DNA of 64,000 nucleotides from Streptomyces phaeolivaceus (GTDB taxonomy: Bacteria > Actinomycetota > Actinomycetes > Streptomycetales > Streptomycetaceae). Below the pieces are notes generated by a model. It saw nothing but the letters and a program-made list of their open reading frames with translations, ran no database searches and was not told the origin of the DNA. Numbering within the stretch: the stretch's first letter is position 1; the number at the start of each line of letters is the position of its first letter. Shown here one piece after another: positions 53,461 through 62,205 of this stretch. Made by a program: the position numbers and the translations under genes. The stretch is from NCBI RefSeq assembly GCF_009184865.1, contig NZ_CP045096.1, positions 3,038,001 to 3,102,000 on the forward strand, written 5' to 3'.

Positions 53461-54866
53461 TGACGTCAAGACAGCTCCACCTCAACGCCTTCCTGATGAA
53501 CACCGGCCACCACGAGGCCTCCTGGCGGCTGCCGGAGTCCGACCCGTACGCGCATGTCGAGCTGGACCACTACGTCCGGCTGGCCCGGATCGCGGAGCGG
53601 GGCACCTTCGACTCGCTGTTCCTGGCCGACGGTCCGCAGCTGTGGGGCAGTGTCGGCCAGCGCCCGGCGGGCGCCCTGGAGCCGCTGACGCTGCTGACCG
53701 CGCTGGCGACGGCCACCGAGCACATCGGGCTGATCGCCACCGCCTCCACCTCCTACAACTCCCCCTACAACCTGGCCCGCAAGTTCGCCTCGCTGGACAT
53801 CCTCAGCGGCGGCCGGGCCGGCTGGAACATCGTCACCACCGCGGGCGCGGAGGCCGCCCGCAACTTCGGGCTGGACGCCGAGCCCGCGCACGCCCAGCGG
53901 TACGCGCGGGCCGCCGAGTTCCTCGACGTGGCCCTGAAGCTCTGGGACAGCTGGGAGGACGACGCGATCGTCGCCGACAAGGCCTCCGGGGTCTGGGGCG
54001 ACGACACGAAGATCCATCCGCCCCGGCACAAGGGCACGTACTTCCGTGTCGAGGGCCCGCTCAACGTCCCGCGCTCGCCGCAGGGTTATCCGCTGCTGGT
54101 GCAGGCGGGGTCAAGCGAGGACGGCAAGACGTTCGCGGCGCGGTACGCGGAGGCCGTGTTCACCGCGCAGCAGACCATCAAGGACGCTCGGGCCTTCTAC
54201 GCCGACCTCAAGGCCCGTACGGTCGCGGCCGGCCGGGACCCCGGGCACATCAAGGTGCTGCCCGGGATCGTGCCCGTCCTCGGGTCGACGGAGGCCGAGG
54301 CGCGGGCCGCCGAGCAGGTGCTGGAGGACCACATCGTGTACACGCACGGGGTGGGCAATCTGGAGCGGCTGCTGCAACTGCCCGCCGGTTCCCTGGAGCT
54401 GGACGCCCAGCTGCCCGCCGATCTGCCGCCGGAGAGCGCGATCGAGGGGGCCAAGAGCCGCTACACGCTCGTCGTGGAGCTGGCCCGGCGCGACCGGCTG
54501 ACCGTGCGGGAGCTGATCGGGCGGCTGGGCGGCGGGCGCGGGCACCTCACCTTCGCCGGGACGCCCGAGCAGGTCGCCGACAAGATCGAGGCCTGGTTCA
54601 CCGGGGGCGCGGCCGACGGCTTCAACATCATGCCCGCGGTCCTGCCGTCCGGCCTCGACGCCTTCGTCGACCAGGTCGTCCCGTTGCTGCGCGCCCGGGG
54701 TCTGCTGCGCGAGGAGTACGGCCCGCGCCGGACCCTGCGGGAGCGCTACGGCCTCCCGCGCCCCGCCAACCAGCATGTCGGCCCGCCCGCCCCCGCGTCC
54801 ACATCCGCGCCCGCATCCGCGCCCTCGTCCTCGTCCTCGTCCTCGTCCGCGCCCGCCCTCGTCTGA
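53460..54866 (+). CDS. NtaA/DszA-family flavin-dependent monooxygenase (468 aa)
   Basis: A luciferase-like TIM barrel with LNAFLMNTGHHEASWRLP at the start, then TASTSYNSPYNLARKFASLD and GRAGWNIVTTAGAEAARNFG, the flavin-contact region of the NtaA/SnaA/DszA/SfnG group. With reduced FMN it oxidises organosulfur or related compounds; in this operon a sulfonate or sulfone substrate is likely. The ATG overlaps the ATPase stop. The C-terminal 35 residues are Pro/Ala then a Ser run encoded by a CTCGTC repeat. No dedicated flavin reductase lies in the operon. Confidence 0.9.
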   Translation: MTSRQLHLNAFLMNTGHHEASWRLPESDPYAHVELDHYVRLARIAERGTFDSLFLADGPQLWGSVGQRPAGALEPLTLLTALATATEHIGLIATASTSYNSPYNLARKFASLDILSGGRAGWNIVTTAGAEAARNFGLDAEPAHAQRYARAAEFLDVALKLWDSWEDDAIVADKASGVWGDDTKIHPPRHKGTYFRVEGPLNVPRSPQGYPLLVQAGSSEDGKTFAARYAEAVFTAQQTIKDARAFYADLKARTVAAGRDPGHIKVLPGIVPVLGSTEAEARAAEQVLEDHIVYTHGVGNLERLLQLPAGSLELDAQLPADLPPESAIEGAKSRYTLVVELARRDRLTVRELIGRLGGGRGHLTFAGTPEQVADKIEAWFTGGAADGFNIMPAVLPSGLDAFVDQVVPLLRARGLLREEYGPRRTLRERYGLPRPANQHVGPPAPASTSAPASAPSSSSSSSSAPALV

Positions 54867-54877
54867 AAGGACCGACC

Positions 54878-55828
54878 ATGTCCATCGAGATCCAGAAGGT
54901 CACCGCGAACATCGGCGCCCGTGTCTCCGGCGTCGACATCTCCAAGCCCCTCGACGAGGAGACGGTCGCCGCTCTCCGTGAGGCCCTCAACGTCCACAAG
55001 GCGCTCGTCTTCGACGACGTGAACCTCGACGACGAGTCCCACCAGGCCTTCGTCCGCCACTTCGGCGACGTCACCACCGCCCACCCGACGGTCGCCGCCG
55101 TCGACGGCGCCGCCAACGTCCTGCCCGTGGACAGCGAGCGGGGGCGCGCCAACCACTGGCACACCGATGTCACCTTCGTCCTCAACCCGCCGCAGGCCAC
55201 CACCCTGCGCAGCATCACGATCCCGCCGTACGGCGGCGAGACCCTGATCGCCAACTCGGCGGCGGCCTACCGGGATCTGCCCGAGCCGCTGCGCCGGCTG
55301 GCCGACGGGCTGTGGGCCGAGCACACCAACGACTACGACTACGCGGTGCCCGACGAGGAGATCGACGCGGAGAAGGCCGAACAGCGCGCCCTGTTCACCT
55401 CGATCAAGTACCGCACGGCCCACCCGGTCGTCCGCGTCCATCCGCTGACCGGTGAACGCGGGCTGTTCATCGGCGGGTTCGCGCAGCGGATCGTGGGCCT
55501 GTCGCTCGGTGAGTCCCGCAAGATCCTCGACCTGCTCCAGTCGTATGTGACCCGGCCGGAGAACGTGCTGCGCCACCGCTGGTCGGAGAACCAGCTCGTC
55601 GTCTTCGACAACCGCGTCACCCAGCACTACGCCATCGACAACTACGACGGTCTGCCGCGCCGGCTGCACCGGGTGACCGTCGCCGGTGACGTGCCGGCCG
55701 GTATCGAGGGCAGGGAGAGCCACTCCATCGAGGGGGACGCCTCGCACTACACGTCCGTGGCCGTGCGGCCCGCGCCCGAGGCCGCGTCCGTCGCCGTACG
55801 GGAGGAGGCCGCCTCCGTAGCCGCGTAG
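54878..55828 (+). CDS. TauD/AtsK-family 2-oxoglutarate-dependent dioxygenase (316 aa)
   Basis: Non-haem iron enzyme with the facial triad H95-x-D97 (NHWHTDVTF) and H250 (VTQHYAIDN), and the 2-oxoglutarate-binding arginines in RRLHRVTV. It would oxidise taurine, another sulfonate or an alkyl sulfate, releasing sulfite or sulfate. It closes the operon, 11 bases after the monooxygenase. A short Ala/Val/Glu-rich tail follows the fold. A strong terminator lies 31 bases after the stop. Confidence 0.93.
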   Translation: MSIEIQKVTANIGARVSGVDISKPLDEETVAALREALNVHKALVFDDVNLDDESHQAFVRHFGDVTTAHPTVAAVDGAANVLPVDSERGRANHWHTDVTFVLNPPQATTLRSITIPPYGGETLIANSAAAYRDLPEPLRRLADGLWAEHTNDYDYAVPDEEIDAEKAEQRALFTSIKYRTAHPVVRVHPLTGERGLFIGGFAQRIVGLSLGESRKILDLLQSYVTRPENVLRHRWSENQLVVFDNRVTQHYAIDNYDGLPRRLHRVTVAGDVPAGIEGRESHSIEGDASHYTSVAVRPAPEAASVAVREEAASVAA

Positions 55829-55859
55829 GCACAGCAGGCGCCGGTCGCGTCCGGATAGC

Positions 55860-55893
55860 GGACAGCCCCTCCACGGGTGTGGAGGGGCTGTCC
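55860..55893 (+). terminator. Terminator of the sulfonate operon
   Basis: A perfect 14-bp stem, GGACAGCCCCTCCA/TGGAGGGGCTGTCC, with a 6-base loop. The sodF remnant starts six bases beyond it. Confidence 0.88.
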
Positions 55894-55898
55894 AGACT

Positions 55899-56219
55899 GT
55901 CGGCTCCTTCGACAGGTTCAAGGCGCAGCTGACCAAGGCGTCCGCCACCACCCAGGGTTCGGGCTGGGGCGTCCTCGCCTACGAGCCGCTGAGCGGACGT
56001 CTGATCGTCGAGCAGGTCTACGACCACCAGGGCAACGTCGGCCAGGGCTCCACCCCGATCCTGGTCTTCGACGCCTGGGAGCACGCCTTCTACCTCCAGT
56101 ACAGGAACCAGAAGGTCGACTTCATCGACGCCGTGTGGGCCGTCGTCAACTGGCAGGACGCGGCCCGCCGCCACGAGGCCGCCAAGTCCCGCGCGGACGT
56201 CCTCCTGCTGACCCCCTGA
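55899..56219 (+). pseudogene. sodF: C-terminal half of an iron superoxide dismutase gene (sodF remnant)
   Basis: The frame opens without a start codon and reads [20 protein letters not shown], then [12 protein letters not shown] and the hallmark [20 protein letters not shown], ending with a normal stop. This is the C-terminal half (about 106 of about 210 residues) of a Streptomyces SodF-type Fe/Mn superoxide dismutase. It includes the Asp and His metal ligands of DAWEH. The N-terminal half, with the other two ligands, is absent. The sequence is joined directly to the sulfonate operon terminator, so a deletion or insertion removed the 5' half. The gene's own terminator survives downstream. Confidence 0.9.
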
Positions 56220-56286
56220 GGCCGTCCCGCCCCGGACGCCCTGCTCGTGATCGTCTTCTCAACCTTCACCGGGCAGGCGGCACAGA

Positions 56287-56325
56287 GGAAGACCCCCGCG
56301 AGGATGTGACTCGCGGGGGTCTTCC
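56287..56325 (+). terminator. Terminator of the lost sodF gene
   Basis: A perfect 15-bp stem, GGAAGACCCCCGCGA/TCGCGGGGGTCTTCC, followed by GGTTT. Confidence 0.88.
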
Positions 56326-56342
56326 GGTTTAAGGGACTTTCA

Positions 56343-56591
56343 GTGGATCGTTGCGCAATGCCGAAGCCGAAGACACTCACCTGCCAGACGTGCCGCTCCC
56401 GGGAACTCCACGAGCCCCTGACCCCCGACGAGAAGAAGTGGCTGGAGGGTCAGCTGGGCAACCGGATCGGGGACGACTTCTACAAGTGCGTCAACGGTCT
56501 CCCCGACGGCAGGATCTGCCTCAATCTGCGCAGGCACTCGGTCGAGAAGCACTTCGCGCTCACCAAGCGCCTGCCGGACAAGAAGGAATGA
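56343..56591 (+). CDS. Small Cys-containing protein of unknown function (82 aa)
   Basis: The basic protein has a CQTC pair near the start and two further cysteines (YKCVNG, RICLNL), a possible four-Cys zinc site. The rest is charged (PDEKKWLEGQLGNRIGDDFYKC). GTG at 56343 has GGGA seven bases upstream; an in-frame ATG five codons on is the alternative. It diverges in sense from the convergent reductase gene, whose stop is 42 bases away. No function is recognised. Confidence 0.65.
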   Translation: MDRCAMPKPKTLTCQTCRSRELHEPLTPDEKKWLEGQLGNRIGDDFYKCVNGLPDGRICLNLRRHSVEKHFALTKRLPDKKE

Positions 56592-56633
56592 CCCTCCGGT
56601 CCGCCCCTGTCGCCGGCCCCAGCGCCGTGTCGG

Positions 56634-57299
56634 TCAGATCAGGTTGCTGAAGTCCGGGCCCTTGGTGCGGGTGCGCTTGAGCTCGTAGAAGCCGGGGACC
56701 GAGGCCACGAGGAGGGTGCCGTCCCAGAGCTTGGCGGCTTCCTCGCCCTGGGGGGCGGGGGTGACGACGGGGCCGAAGAAGGCGATCTGCTCGCCGTCGG
56801 CGCCGGGGACGGCGATCACGGGGGTGCCGACGTCCTGGCCGACCTTGTCGATGCCCTCCTTGTGGGAGGCGCGCAGCTGCGGCTCGTACGGGGTGGAGTC
56901 CCAGTGGTCCATGAGGGACTCGGGGAGGCCGACATCCTTCAGGGCGGCGGCGACCGTCTCCTTCTCGGGGCCCTCGCCCTGGTTGTGGATACGCGTGCCG
57001 AGCGCGGTGTAGAGGTCGCCCAGCACCTCGGCGCCGTGCTCCTGCCGGGCGGCTATGACGATCCGTACCGGGCCCCAGGCCTTGGTGGCCAGCAGCTCGC
57101 GGTACTCCTCGGGCAGCTCGTCGATCCTGGGCTCGTTCAGCACGGCGAGGCTCATCACATGCCAGCGCACCTCGATGTCCCGGACCTTCTCCACCTCCAG
57201 GACCCAGCGCGAGGTCATCCAGGCCCAGGGGCACAGCGGGTCGAACCAGAAGTCGACGGGGGTCTTGCCGGAGGGCGTGGCGGAGGTCTGCTCGGACAT
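56634..57299 (-). CDS. DsbA-fold mycothiol-dependent reductase, Rv2466c type (221 aa)
   Basis: The thioredoxin-like active site FWFDPLCPWAWMTSRW carries a single Cys23 in the CPWA motif, and the helical insertion of the DsbA fold follows. TPVIAVPGADG includes the cis-proline loop. This matches Rv2466c-type enzymes, which use mycothiol and mycoredoxin and can act as nitroreductases. Length and the missing signal peptide indicate a cytoplasmic protein. It is divergent from pepN. Confidence 0.88.
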   Translation of the reverse strand: MSEQTSATPSGKTPVDFWFDPLCPWAWMTSRWVLEVEKVRDIEVRWHVMSLAVLNEPRIDELPEEYRELLATKAWGPVRIVIAARQEHGAEVLGDLYTALGTRIHNQGEGPEKETVAAALKDVGLPESLMDHWDSTPYEPQLRASHKEGIDKVGQDVGTPVIAVPGADGEQIAFFGPVVTPAPQGEEAAKLWDGTLLVASVPGFYELKRTRTKGPDFSNLI

Positions 57300-57460
57300 G
57301 GTTCTCCTCGGGAAGCGGGCTCTGGGGCACTCGTCTCAGCTGGCAACACCGACGGCCTGGCGTCGCATTCCCGTCTGCCCGCCGTCAGAGGCGCATGACA
57401 GGATCGGGCCTGTCCGCATACTGAACACCTGCTGAACACCACCCCGAGGGAGTACCGCCC

Positions 57461-60067
57461 GTGCCCGGTGAGAATCTGTCCCGCGACGAGGCCCGGGAGC
57501 GGGCCGCACTGCTGTCCGTCGACGGTTACGAGGTCTCCCTCGATCTGCGGTCCGCCGTCGGCGACTCCGGTGGCCCCGGTGGCGGGCCGCGCACCTTCCG
57601 GTCGGTGACGACGATCCGCTTCCGCTGCGCCGACCCGGGCGCCGGCAGCTTCGCCGATCTGATCGCGCCGAGTGTGACGGCCGTCTCCCTCAACGGCAAG
57701 GACCTCGACCCGAGCGAGGTCTTCGACGGTTCCCGGATCACCCTCGACGACCTGGCCGCCGAGAACGAGCTGGTGGTCGACGCCCGGTGCGCCTACTCCC
57801 GCACCGGCGAGGGCCTGCACCGCTTCGTCGACCCCGAGGACGGCGAGGTCTACCTCTACACGCAGTACGAGCCGGCGGACTCCCGCCGGGTCTTCGCGAA
57901 CTTCGAGCAGCCGGACCTCAAGGCGCCCTTCCGCTTCGAGGTGCGCGCGCCCGAGGACTGGGTCGTGTGGAGCAACGGCGTCGGCGAGCGGACGGACGGG
58001 GTGTGGCGGTTCGCGGAGACGAAGCCGATCTCGACGTACATCACGGCGGTCGTCGCGGGCCCGTACCACTATGTGACGGACACGTACGAGCGAACCTTCG
58101 CGGACGGTACGCGGCTGGAGATCCCCCTCGGCGCGATGTGCCGCAAGGGTCTCGCCCCCTACTTCGACTCCGACGACGTCTTCGAGATCACCAAGCAGGG
58201 CCTGGACTTCTTCCACGACCACTTCGACTACCCGTACCCCTTCGGGAAGTACGACCAGGCGTTCGTGCCCGAGTACAACCTCGGCGCGATGGAGAACCCG
58301 GGACTGGTCACGTTCCGCGAGGAGTTCATCTTCCGGGGGAAGGTGACGCGGGCGTCGTACGAGCGGCGGGCCAACGTGATCCTGCACGAGATGGCGCACA
58401 TGTGGTTCGGCGACCTGGTGACCATGGTGTGGTGGGACGACCTGTGGCTGAAGGAGTCGTTCGCCGACTTCATGGGGTCCTTCTCGATGGTCGAGGCGAC
58501 CCGCTTCACCAACGGCTGGGTGACCTTCGCCAACAACCGCAAGTCCTGGGCCTACCGCGCCGACCAGCTGCCCTCCACCCACCCCGTCACGGCCGACATC
58601 CGTGACCTGGAGGACGCCAAGCTGAACTTCGACGGCATCACCTACGCCAAGGGCGCTTCCGTGCTGAAGCAGTTGGTGGCGTACGTGGGGCGCGACGCCT
58701 TCCTGGAGGGCGCCCGGCGCTACTTCAAGCGGAACGCGTACGGCAACACCAGGCTGGGCGACCTGCTGTCGGTCCTGGAGGAGACCAGCGGGCGGGACAT
58801 GGTGTCCTGGTCGCGGGCCTGGCTCCAGACGGCGGGCGTCAACTCCCTCACCCCGCAGGTGCTGCTGGACTCCGAGGGCCGGATCGACGAGCTGGCGGTG
58901 GTGCAGGAGGCGGCACCCATTGCCCCGGCGGACCACCCCGAACTGCGCCCGCACCGGGTGGCGATCGGTCTGTACCGGCGGTCCGGCGGGGACGGCTCCG
59001 GCGCGTTGGAGCGGTACGCGCGCGCCGAGGTGGACGTCGACGGGCCGCGTACGGTCGTGGGCGAGCTGGCCGGGGCCGAGGCGCCCGCGCTGGTGCTGGT
59101 CAACGACGACGACCTGACGTACTGCAAGATCCGGTTCGACACGGGGTCGCTGGACACCCTGCGGGCCGGGCTCGGGGACATCACGGACCCGCTGGCGCGG
59201 GCGCTGTGCTGGTCGGCGCTGTGGAACCTGACCCGGGACGCGCTGCTCCCGGCGCGGGACTTCGTCGACCTCGTGCTGCGGTTCGCCGGGCGGGAGTCCG
59301 ACATCGGGGTGCTGCAGATGCTGCACGCGTGGGCCAACTCCGCGCTCACGCACTACGCGGCACCGGGGTGGCGGGAGCCCGGGGCGCGGCTGCTGGCGGA
59401 GGGGGCGCTGCGGGAGCTGCGGGCGGCCGAGGCGGGGAGCCAGCATCAGCTGACGTGGGCCCGCTTCTTCGCCTCGGTGGCGTCGAGTGAGGCCGATCTC
59501 GCCGTGTTGCAGGGGCTGTTGGCCGGGACCGAGAGGATCGACGGGCTGGACGTCGACCAGGAGCTGCGGTGGGCGTTCCTGGAGCCGCTGGCCACGTTCG
59601 GGGTGGCCGACGAGCGGGTGCTGGCCGCCGAGTTGGCGCGGGACGACACGGCCTCCGGGAAGCGGCATCAGGTGCGGTGTCTGGCGGCGCGGCCGTCCGC
59701 CGCGGTCAAGGCGCAGGCGTGGGCCTCGGTCGTGGAGTCGGACACGCTGTCCAACGCGCTGGTCGAGGCGACGATCACGGGGTTCGCCCGGCCGTCGCAG
59801 CGGGAGTTGACGGCGCCGTACGCCGCGAAGTACTTCGAGGTGATCGAGCGGGTGTGGGCCGAGCGGTCCATCCAGATCGGGATGGATGTGGTGCGGGGGC
59901 TGTTCCCGTCGCTCCAGGACTCTCCCGGGACGCTGGAGGCTACGGACGCGTGGCTGGCCTCGCACGGGGCGGCTGCGCCGGCGTTGCGGAGGCTGGTGAT
60001 CGAGGCTCGGGACGATCTGGCTCGGGGGTTGCGGGGGCAGGAGTGTGACGGGGCGGCCGGGCGGTAA
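57461..60067 (+). CDS. pepN: Aminopeptidase N, M1 family (868 aa)
   Basis: M1 zinc peptidase with the substrate motif GAMEN (275-279), the zinc motif HEMAHMWFGD (HExxH at 309-313) and the third ligand Glu332 in WLKESFADF. The C-terminal ERAP1-like domain occupies about 530-850. GTG is supported by GAGGGAG eight bases upstream. It trims N-terminal residues from peptides in the cytoplasm, and matches the Streptomyces lividans PepN type in length. Confidence 0.96.
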   Translation: MPGENLSRDEARERAALLSVDGYEVSLDLRSAVGDSGGPGGGPRTFRSVTTIRFRCADPGAGSFADLIAPSVTAVSLNGKDLDPSEVFDGSRITLDDLAAENELVVDARCAYSRTGEGLHRFVDPEDGEVYLYTQYEPADSRRVFANFEQPDLKAPFRFEVRAPEDWVVWSNGVGERTDGVWRFAETKPISTYITAVVAGPYHYVTDTYERTFADGTRLEIPLGAMCRKGLAPYFDSDDVFEITKQGLDFFHDHFDYPYPFGKYDQAFVPEYNLGAMENPGLVTFREEFIFRGKVTRASYERRANVILHEMAHMWFGDLVTMVWWDDLWLKESFADFMGSFSMVEATRFTNGWVTFANNRKSWAYRADQLPSTHPVTADIRDLEDAKLNFDGITYAKGASVLKQLVAYVGRDAFLEGARRYFKRNAYGNTRLGDLLSVLEETSGRDMVSWSRAWLQTAGVNSLTPQVLLDSEGRIDELAVVQEAAPIAPADHPELRPHRVAIGLYRRSGGDGSGALERYARAEVDVDGPRTVVGELAGAEAPALVLVNDDDLTYCKIRFDTGSLDTLRAGLGDITDPLARALCWSALWNLTRDALLPARDFVDLVLRFAGRESDIGVLQMLHAWANSALTHYAAPGWREPGARLLAEGALRELRAAEAGSQHQLTWARFFASVASSEADLAVLQGLLAGTERIDGLDVDQELRWAFLEPLATFGVADERVLAAELARDDTASGKRHQVRCLAARPSAAVKAQAWASVVESDTLSNALVEATITGFARPSQRELTAPYAAKYFEVIERVWAERSIQIGMDVVRGLFPSLQDSPGTLEATDAWLASHGAAAPALRRLVIEARDDLARGLRGQECDGAAGR

Positions 60068-60403
60068 GTGCGGCTGAGGTCTTGTGTGTCGCGCACCCGG
60101 CGGCTGCCGCTGGGCGGGGGTCGGGTGCGCTCACCGGCGCTTGCCGGGTGCCGCTGCGCCCACCCTCCCCCACCGCCCCCAGCGGCACGACTGCCCGCGG
60201 CTACGGCGGCTCATCCGTCATGTCCTCGCCCGGTTACGGGTTACGGAATTCGGGTAATCGGAGCCGTAACCTTTTCTGATCCCCGTACGGACCAGCGGGT
60301 ATCGGCAGTCGAACGCACGTACTTTAGTGCGGTCTTGTCCGGGTTTGTCGACGGGCGTGTAACAGAGGTTCATGGGCGGCTCCGGAGCGGGAACCTCCGG
60401 GTC
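60068..60403. other. Non-coding region after pepN
   Basis: About 340 bases without a supported gene. An A+T-richer patch (GTTACGGAATTCGGGTAATC, 60235-60262) may hold a promoter of the next gene. No repeat or strong hairpin was recognised. Confidence 0.45.
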
Positions 60404-61465
60404 ATGACCCACAACACCCCGCTCTCCCCCCGCCCCCTCCGTCGCCTCTCGGACGTCACGCGCCGGGTGCTGACGGCCGCGCAGTTGCGCGCGCAGGGTG
60501 TCACCGCGGCCGAGACGAACGAGCAGTGCCGGCCCGGTGGTTCCTGGCAGCAGATCCTGCCGGGTGTGTTCCTGCTGCACCCGGGCCCGCCCACCTCGGA
60601 GGAGCGGCTGCACGCGGTGCTGTCGTACGCGGCCCGCTCACCGTTCCGCGAGACGGCCACCGGTGTCGCCGGTGTCCCGGCCCAGCCGAACGCGGACGAG
60701 CCCCGCCCCACGCCCCGTTACCCGGACGCGGTGATCACGGGCCTGGCCGCGCTGACGCTGCACGGCTTCACGTCCGCTCCCCCGCTCCCCTCCCTGGACG
60801 TGATCGACGTCCTGGTCCCGCGTCTGCGCCGGCTGCGGACCGTGGGCTGCGCCCGGATCGTCCGCACCCCGGCCATGCCGGCCCCGTCGTACGTGACCGG
60901 CCTGCCCGTCGCCCCCGTGCCGCGCGCCCTCGCCGACGCGGTCGCGGAACTCTCCGACGCGGGTGCCGCACGCCGGCTGCTGACGGAGGCGGTGCGCGGC
61001 GGTCACACGGAACCGGCCGCTGTCGTCAGGGAGTTGACGCGGGCGCGGCTGCTGAGCCGGCCGCATGTCGCCGACGCCGTGGACTCGCTGGTCGCCGAGG
61101 GGCGGGCCATCGCGGAGGACCGGCTGTACCGGATGGTCCGCGAGTACGCCCTGCCCGACCCGGTCTGGAACGTGGACCTCCGGCTGCCCGGCGGCCCCCA
61201 CCTGGGCGGTCTCGACGCGTACTGGCCGGAGCAGGCCGTCGCGGTCGAGCTGGACACCCGCGCGCCGCGCCAGGAGGACGACGCGCTGTGGTCCGAGTAC
61301 GCCCGCAAGCGGGAGATGTTGGAGCGGCTCGGCATCACCGTCGTCCATGTCACCCCCGGCAAGCTCCGCGACTCCCTGGAGCAGCAGGCGACCGTCGTCC
61401 GCACCGCCCTGATGGCGTCGTGCGACCGCGACCCGGCCGCGTATGTCGTGGTGCTTCCCCGGTAA
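60404..61465 (+). CDS. Unassigned protein with a possible DUF559/PD-(D/E)xK-like C-terminus (353 aa)
   Basis: The N-terminal 60 residues could form a helix-turn-helix (LTAAQLRAQGVTAAETNEQC), and the middle resembles AbiEi-type antitoxin domains (VITGLAALTLHGF, RIVRTPAMP). The C-terminal 100 residues read NVDLRLPGGPHLGGLDAYWP, then AVAVELDTRAPRQEDDALW and LGITVVHVTPGKL, a D...E-x-D pattern seen in DUF559/Vsr-like nuclease folds. Many such proteins of unknown role exist in Streptomyces. The ATG at 60404 is chosen over an unsupported upstream extension. No toxin gene is next to it. Confidence 0.7.
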   Translation: MTHNTPLSPRPLRRLSDVTRRVLTAAQLRAQGVTAAETNEQCRPGGSWQQILPGVFLLHPGPPTSEERLHAVLSYAARSPFRETATGVAGVPAQPNADEPRPTPRYPDAVITGLAALTLHGFTSAPPLPSLDVIDVLVPRLRRLRTVGCARIVRTPAMPAPSYVTGLPVAPVPRALADAVAELSDAGAARRLLTEAVRGGHTEPAAVVRELTRARLLSRPHVADAVDSLVAEGRAIAEDRLYRMVREYALPDPVWNVDLRLPGGPHLGGLDAYWPEQAVAVELDTRAPRQEDDALWSEYARKREMLERLGITVVHVTPGKLRDSLEQQATVVRTALMASCDRDPAAYVVVLPR

Positions 61466-61647
61466 TCGGGTAACCCGGACCACCAGGAGGGGAGAGGAGG
61501 GGCCGCCGATCACTTCGGCGGCCCCTCCTCATGCGTACAGGAGGAATTCACCTTCCCGGGAGTCGGGCGGTCCGGGTAAGGTCCCCGATCACCCGCCGGT
61601 CGATCATTCGCGCGGCGGGACTGTTGTTCGACTCATCAGGGGGAAAG

Positions 61648-62115
61648 ATGAAGAAGCAGCTGAAGAGACAGGCACTCCGGTCCGTGGCCAGAGGCGGGCT
61701 CGCGGTGGGGGCGGCCTTCGGGATGGTGCTGCTCGCCAACGCGCCGGCGATGGCGGCCGACCAGTGGGTGTACTGGACCGAGGGCAACGACGACATCGAG
61801 ATCGACCTGCACCGCGACGGCACCTTCCGCGGCTACGGCGTCTTCAACGCCGACCCGCACGGTCTCGTCAACCCGGTCCCCGGAGACGCGTTCCAGGCGT
61901 GCGACAAGTACGCCGACGGCAAGGGTATCGAGGTCCAGCGGAAGTTCGAGGGCGGCTCCTGGCAGACCATGGCCACCACTCGGGGCATGAACGCGCCCCA
62001 CTGCTCCCTGTGGGAGACCGACAACATGCCCGAGGAGACCTTCCTGGGCGTCCGCGTCTGCATCGTCGAGGGCACCCACCGGACATGCTCGGACGACAGG
62101 TGGACCTGGGCCTGA
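61648..62115 (+). CDS. Small secreted protein (155 aa)
   Basis: A Sec signal peptide (KKQLKRQ, hydrophobic LAVGAAFGMVLLANAPAM, cleavage after AMA at about residue 37) precedes a compact domain of about 118 residues with four cysteines (AFQACDKY, APHCSLWE, VRVCIVE, HRTCSDD), probably two disulphides. GGGGGAAAG stands just before the ATG. It belongs to the broad class of small secreted Streptomyces proteins with no assigned function. A strong terminator follows immediately. Confidence 0.8.
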   Translation: MKKQLKRQALRSVARGGLAVGAAFGMVLLANAPAMAADQWVYWTEGNDDIEIDLHRDGTFRGYGVFNADPHGLVNPVPGDAFQACDKYADGKGIEVQRKFEGGSWQTMATTRGMNAPHCSLWETDNMPEETFLGVRVCIVEGTHRTCSDDRWTWA

Positions 62116-62125
62116 GCCAGCGGCC

Positions 62126-62161
62126 GGAAGGGGCCCGGCCACCCATGGCCGGGCCCCTTCC
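62126..62161. terminator. Terminator between secreted-protein and serine-hydrolase genes
   Basis: A 16-bp stem, GGAAGGGGCCCGGCCA/TGGCCGGGCCCCTTCC, with a 4-base loop lies between the two convergent genes. Confidence 0.9.
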
Positions 62162-62205
62162 GCCGTCGCCCGCCGCCTCCTCGGCGCGGCCCCGGCCGGT
62201 TCCTC

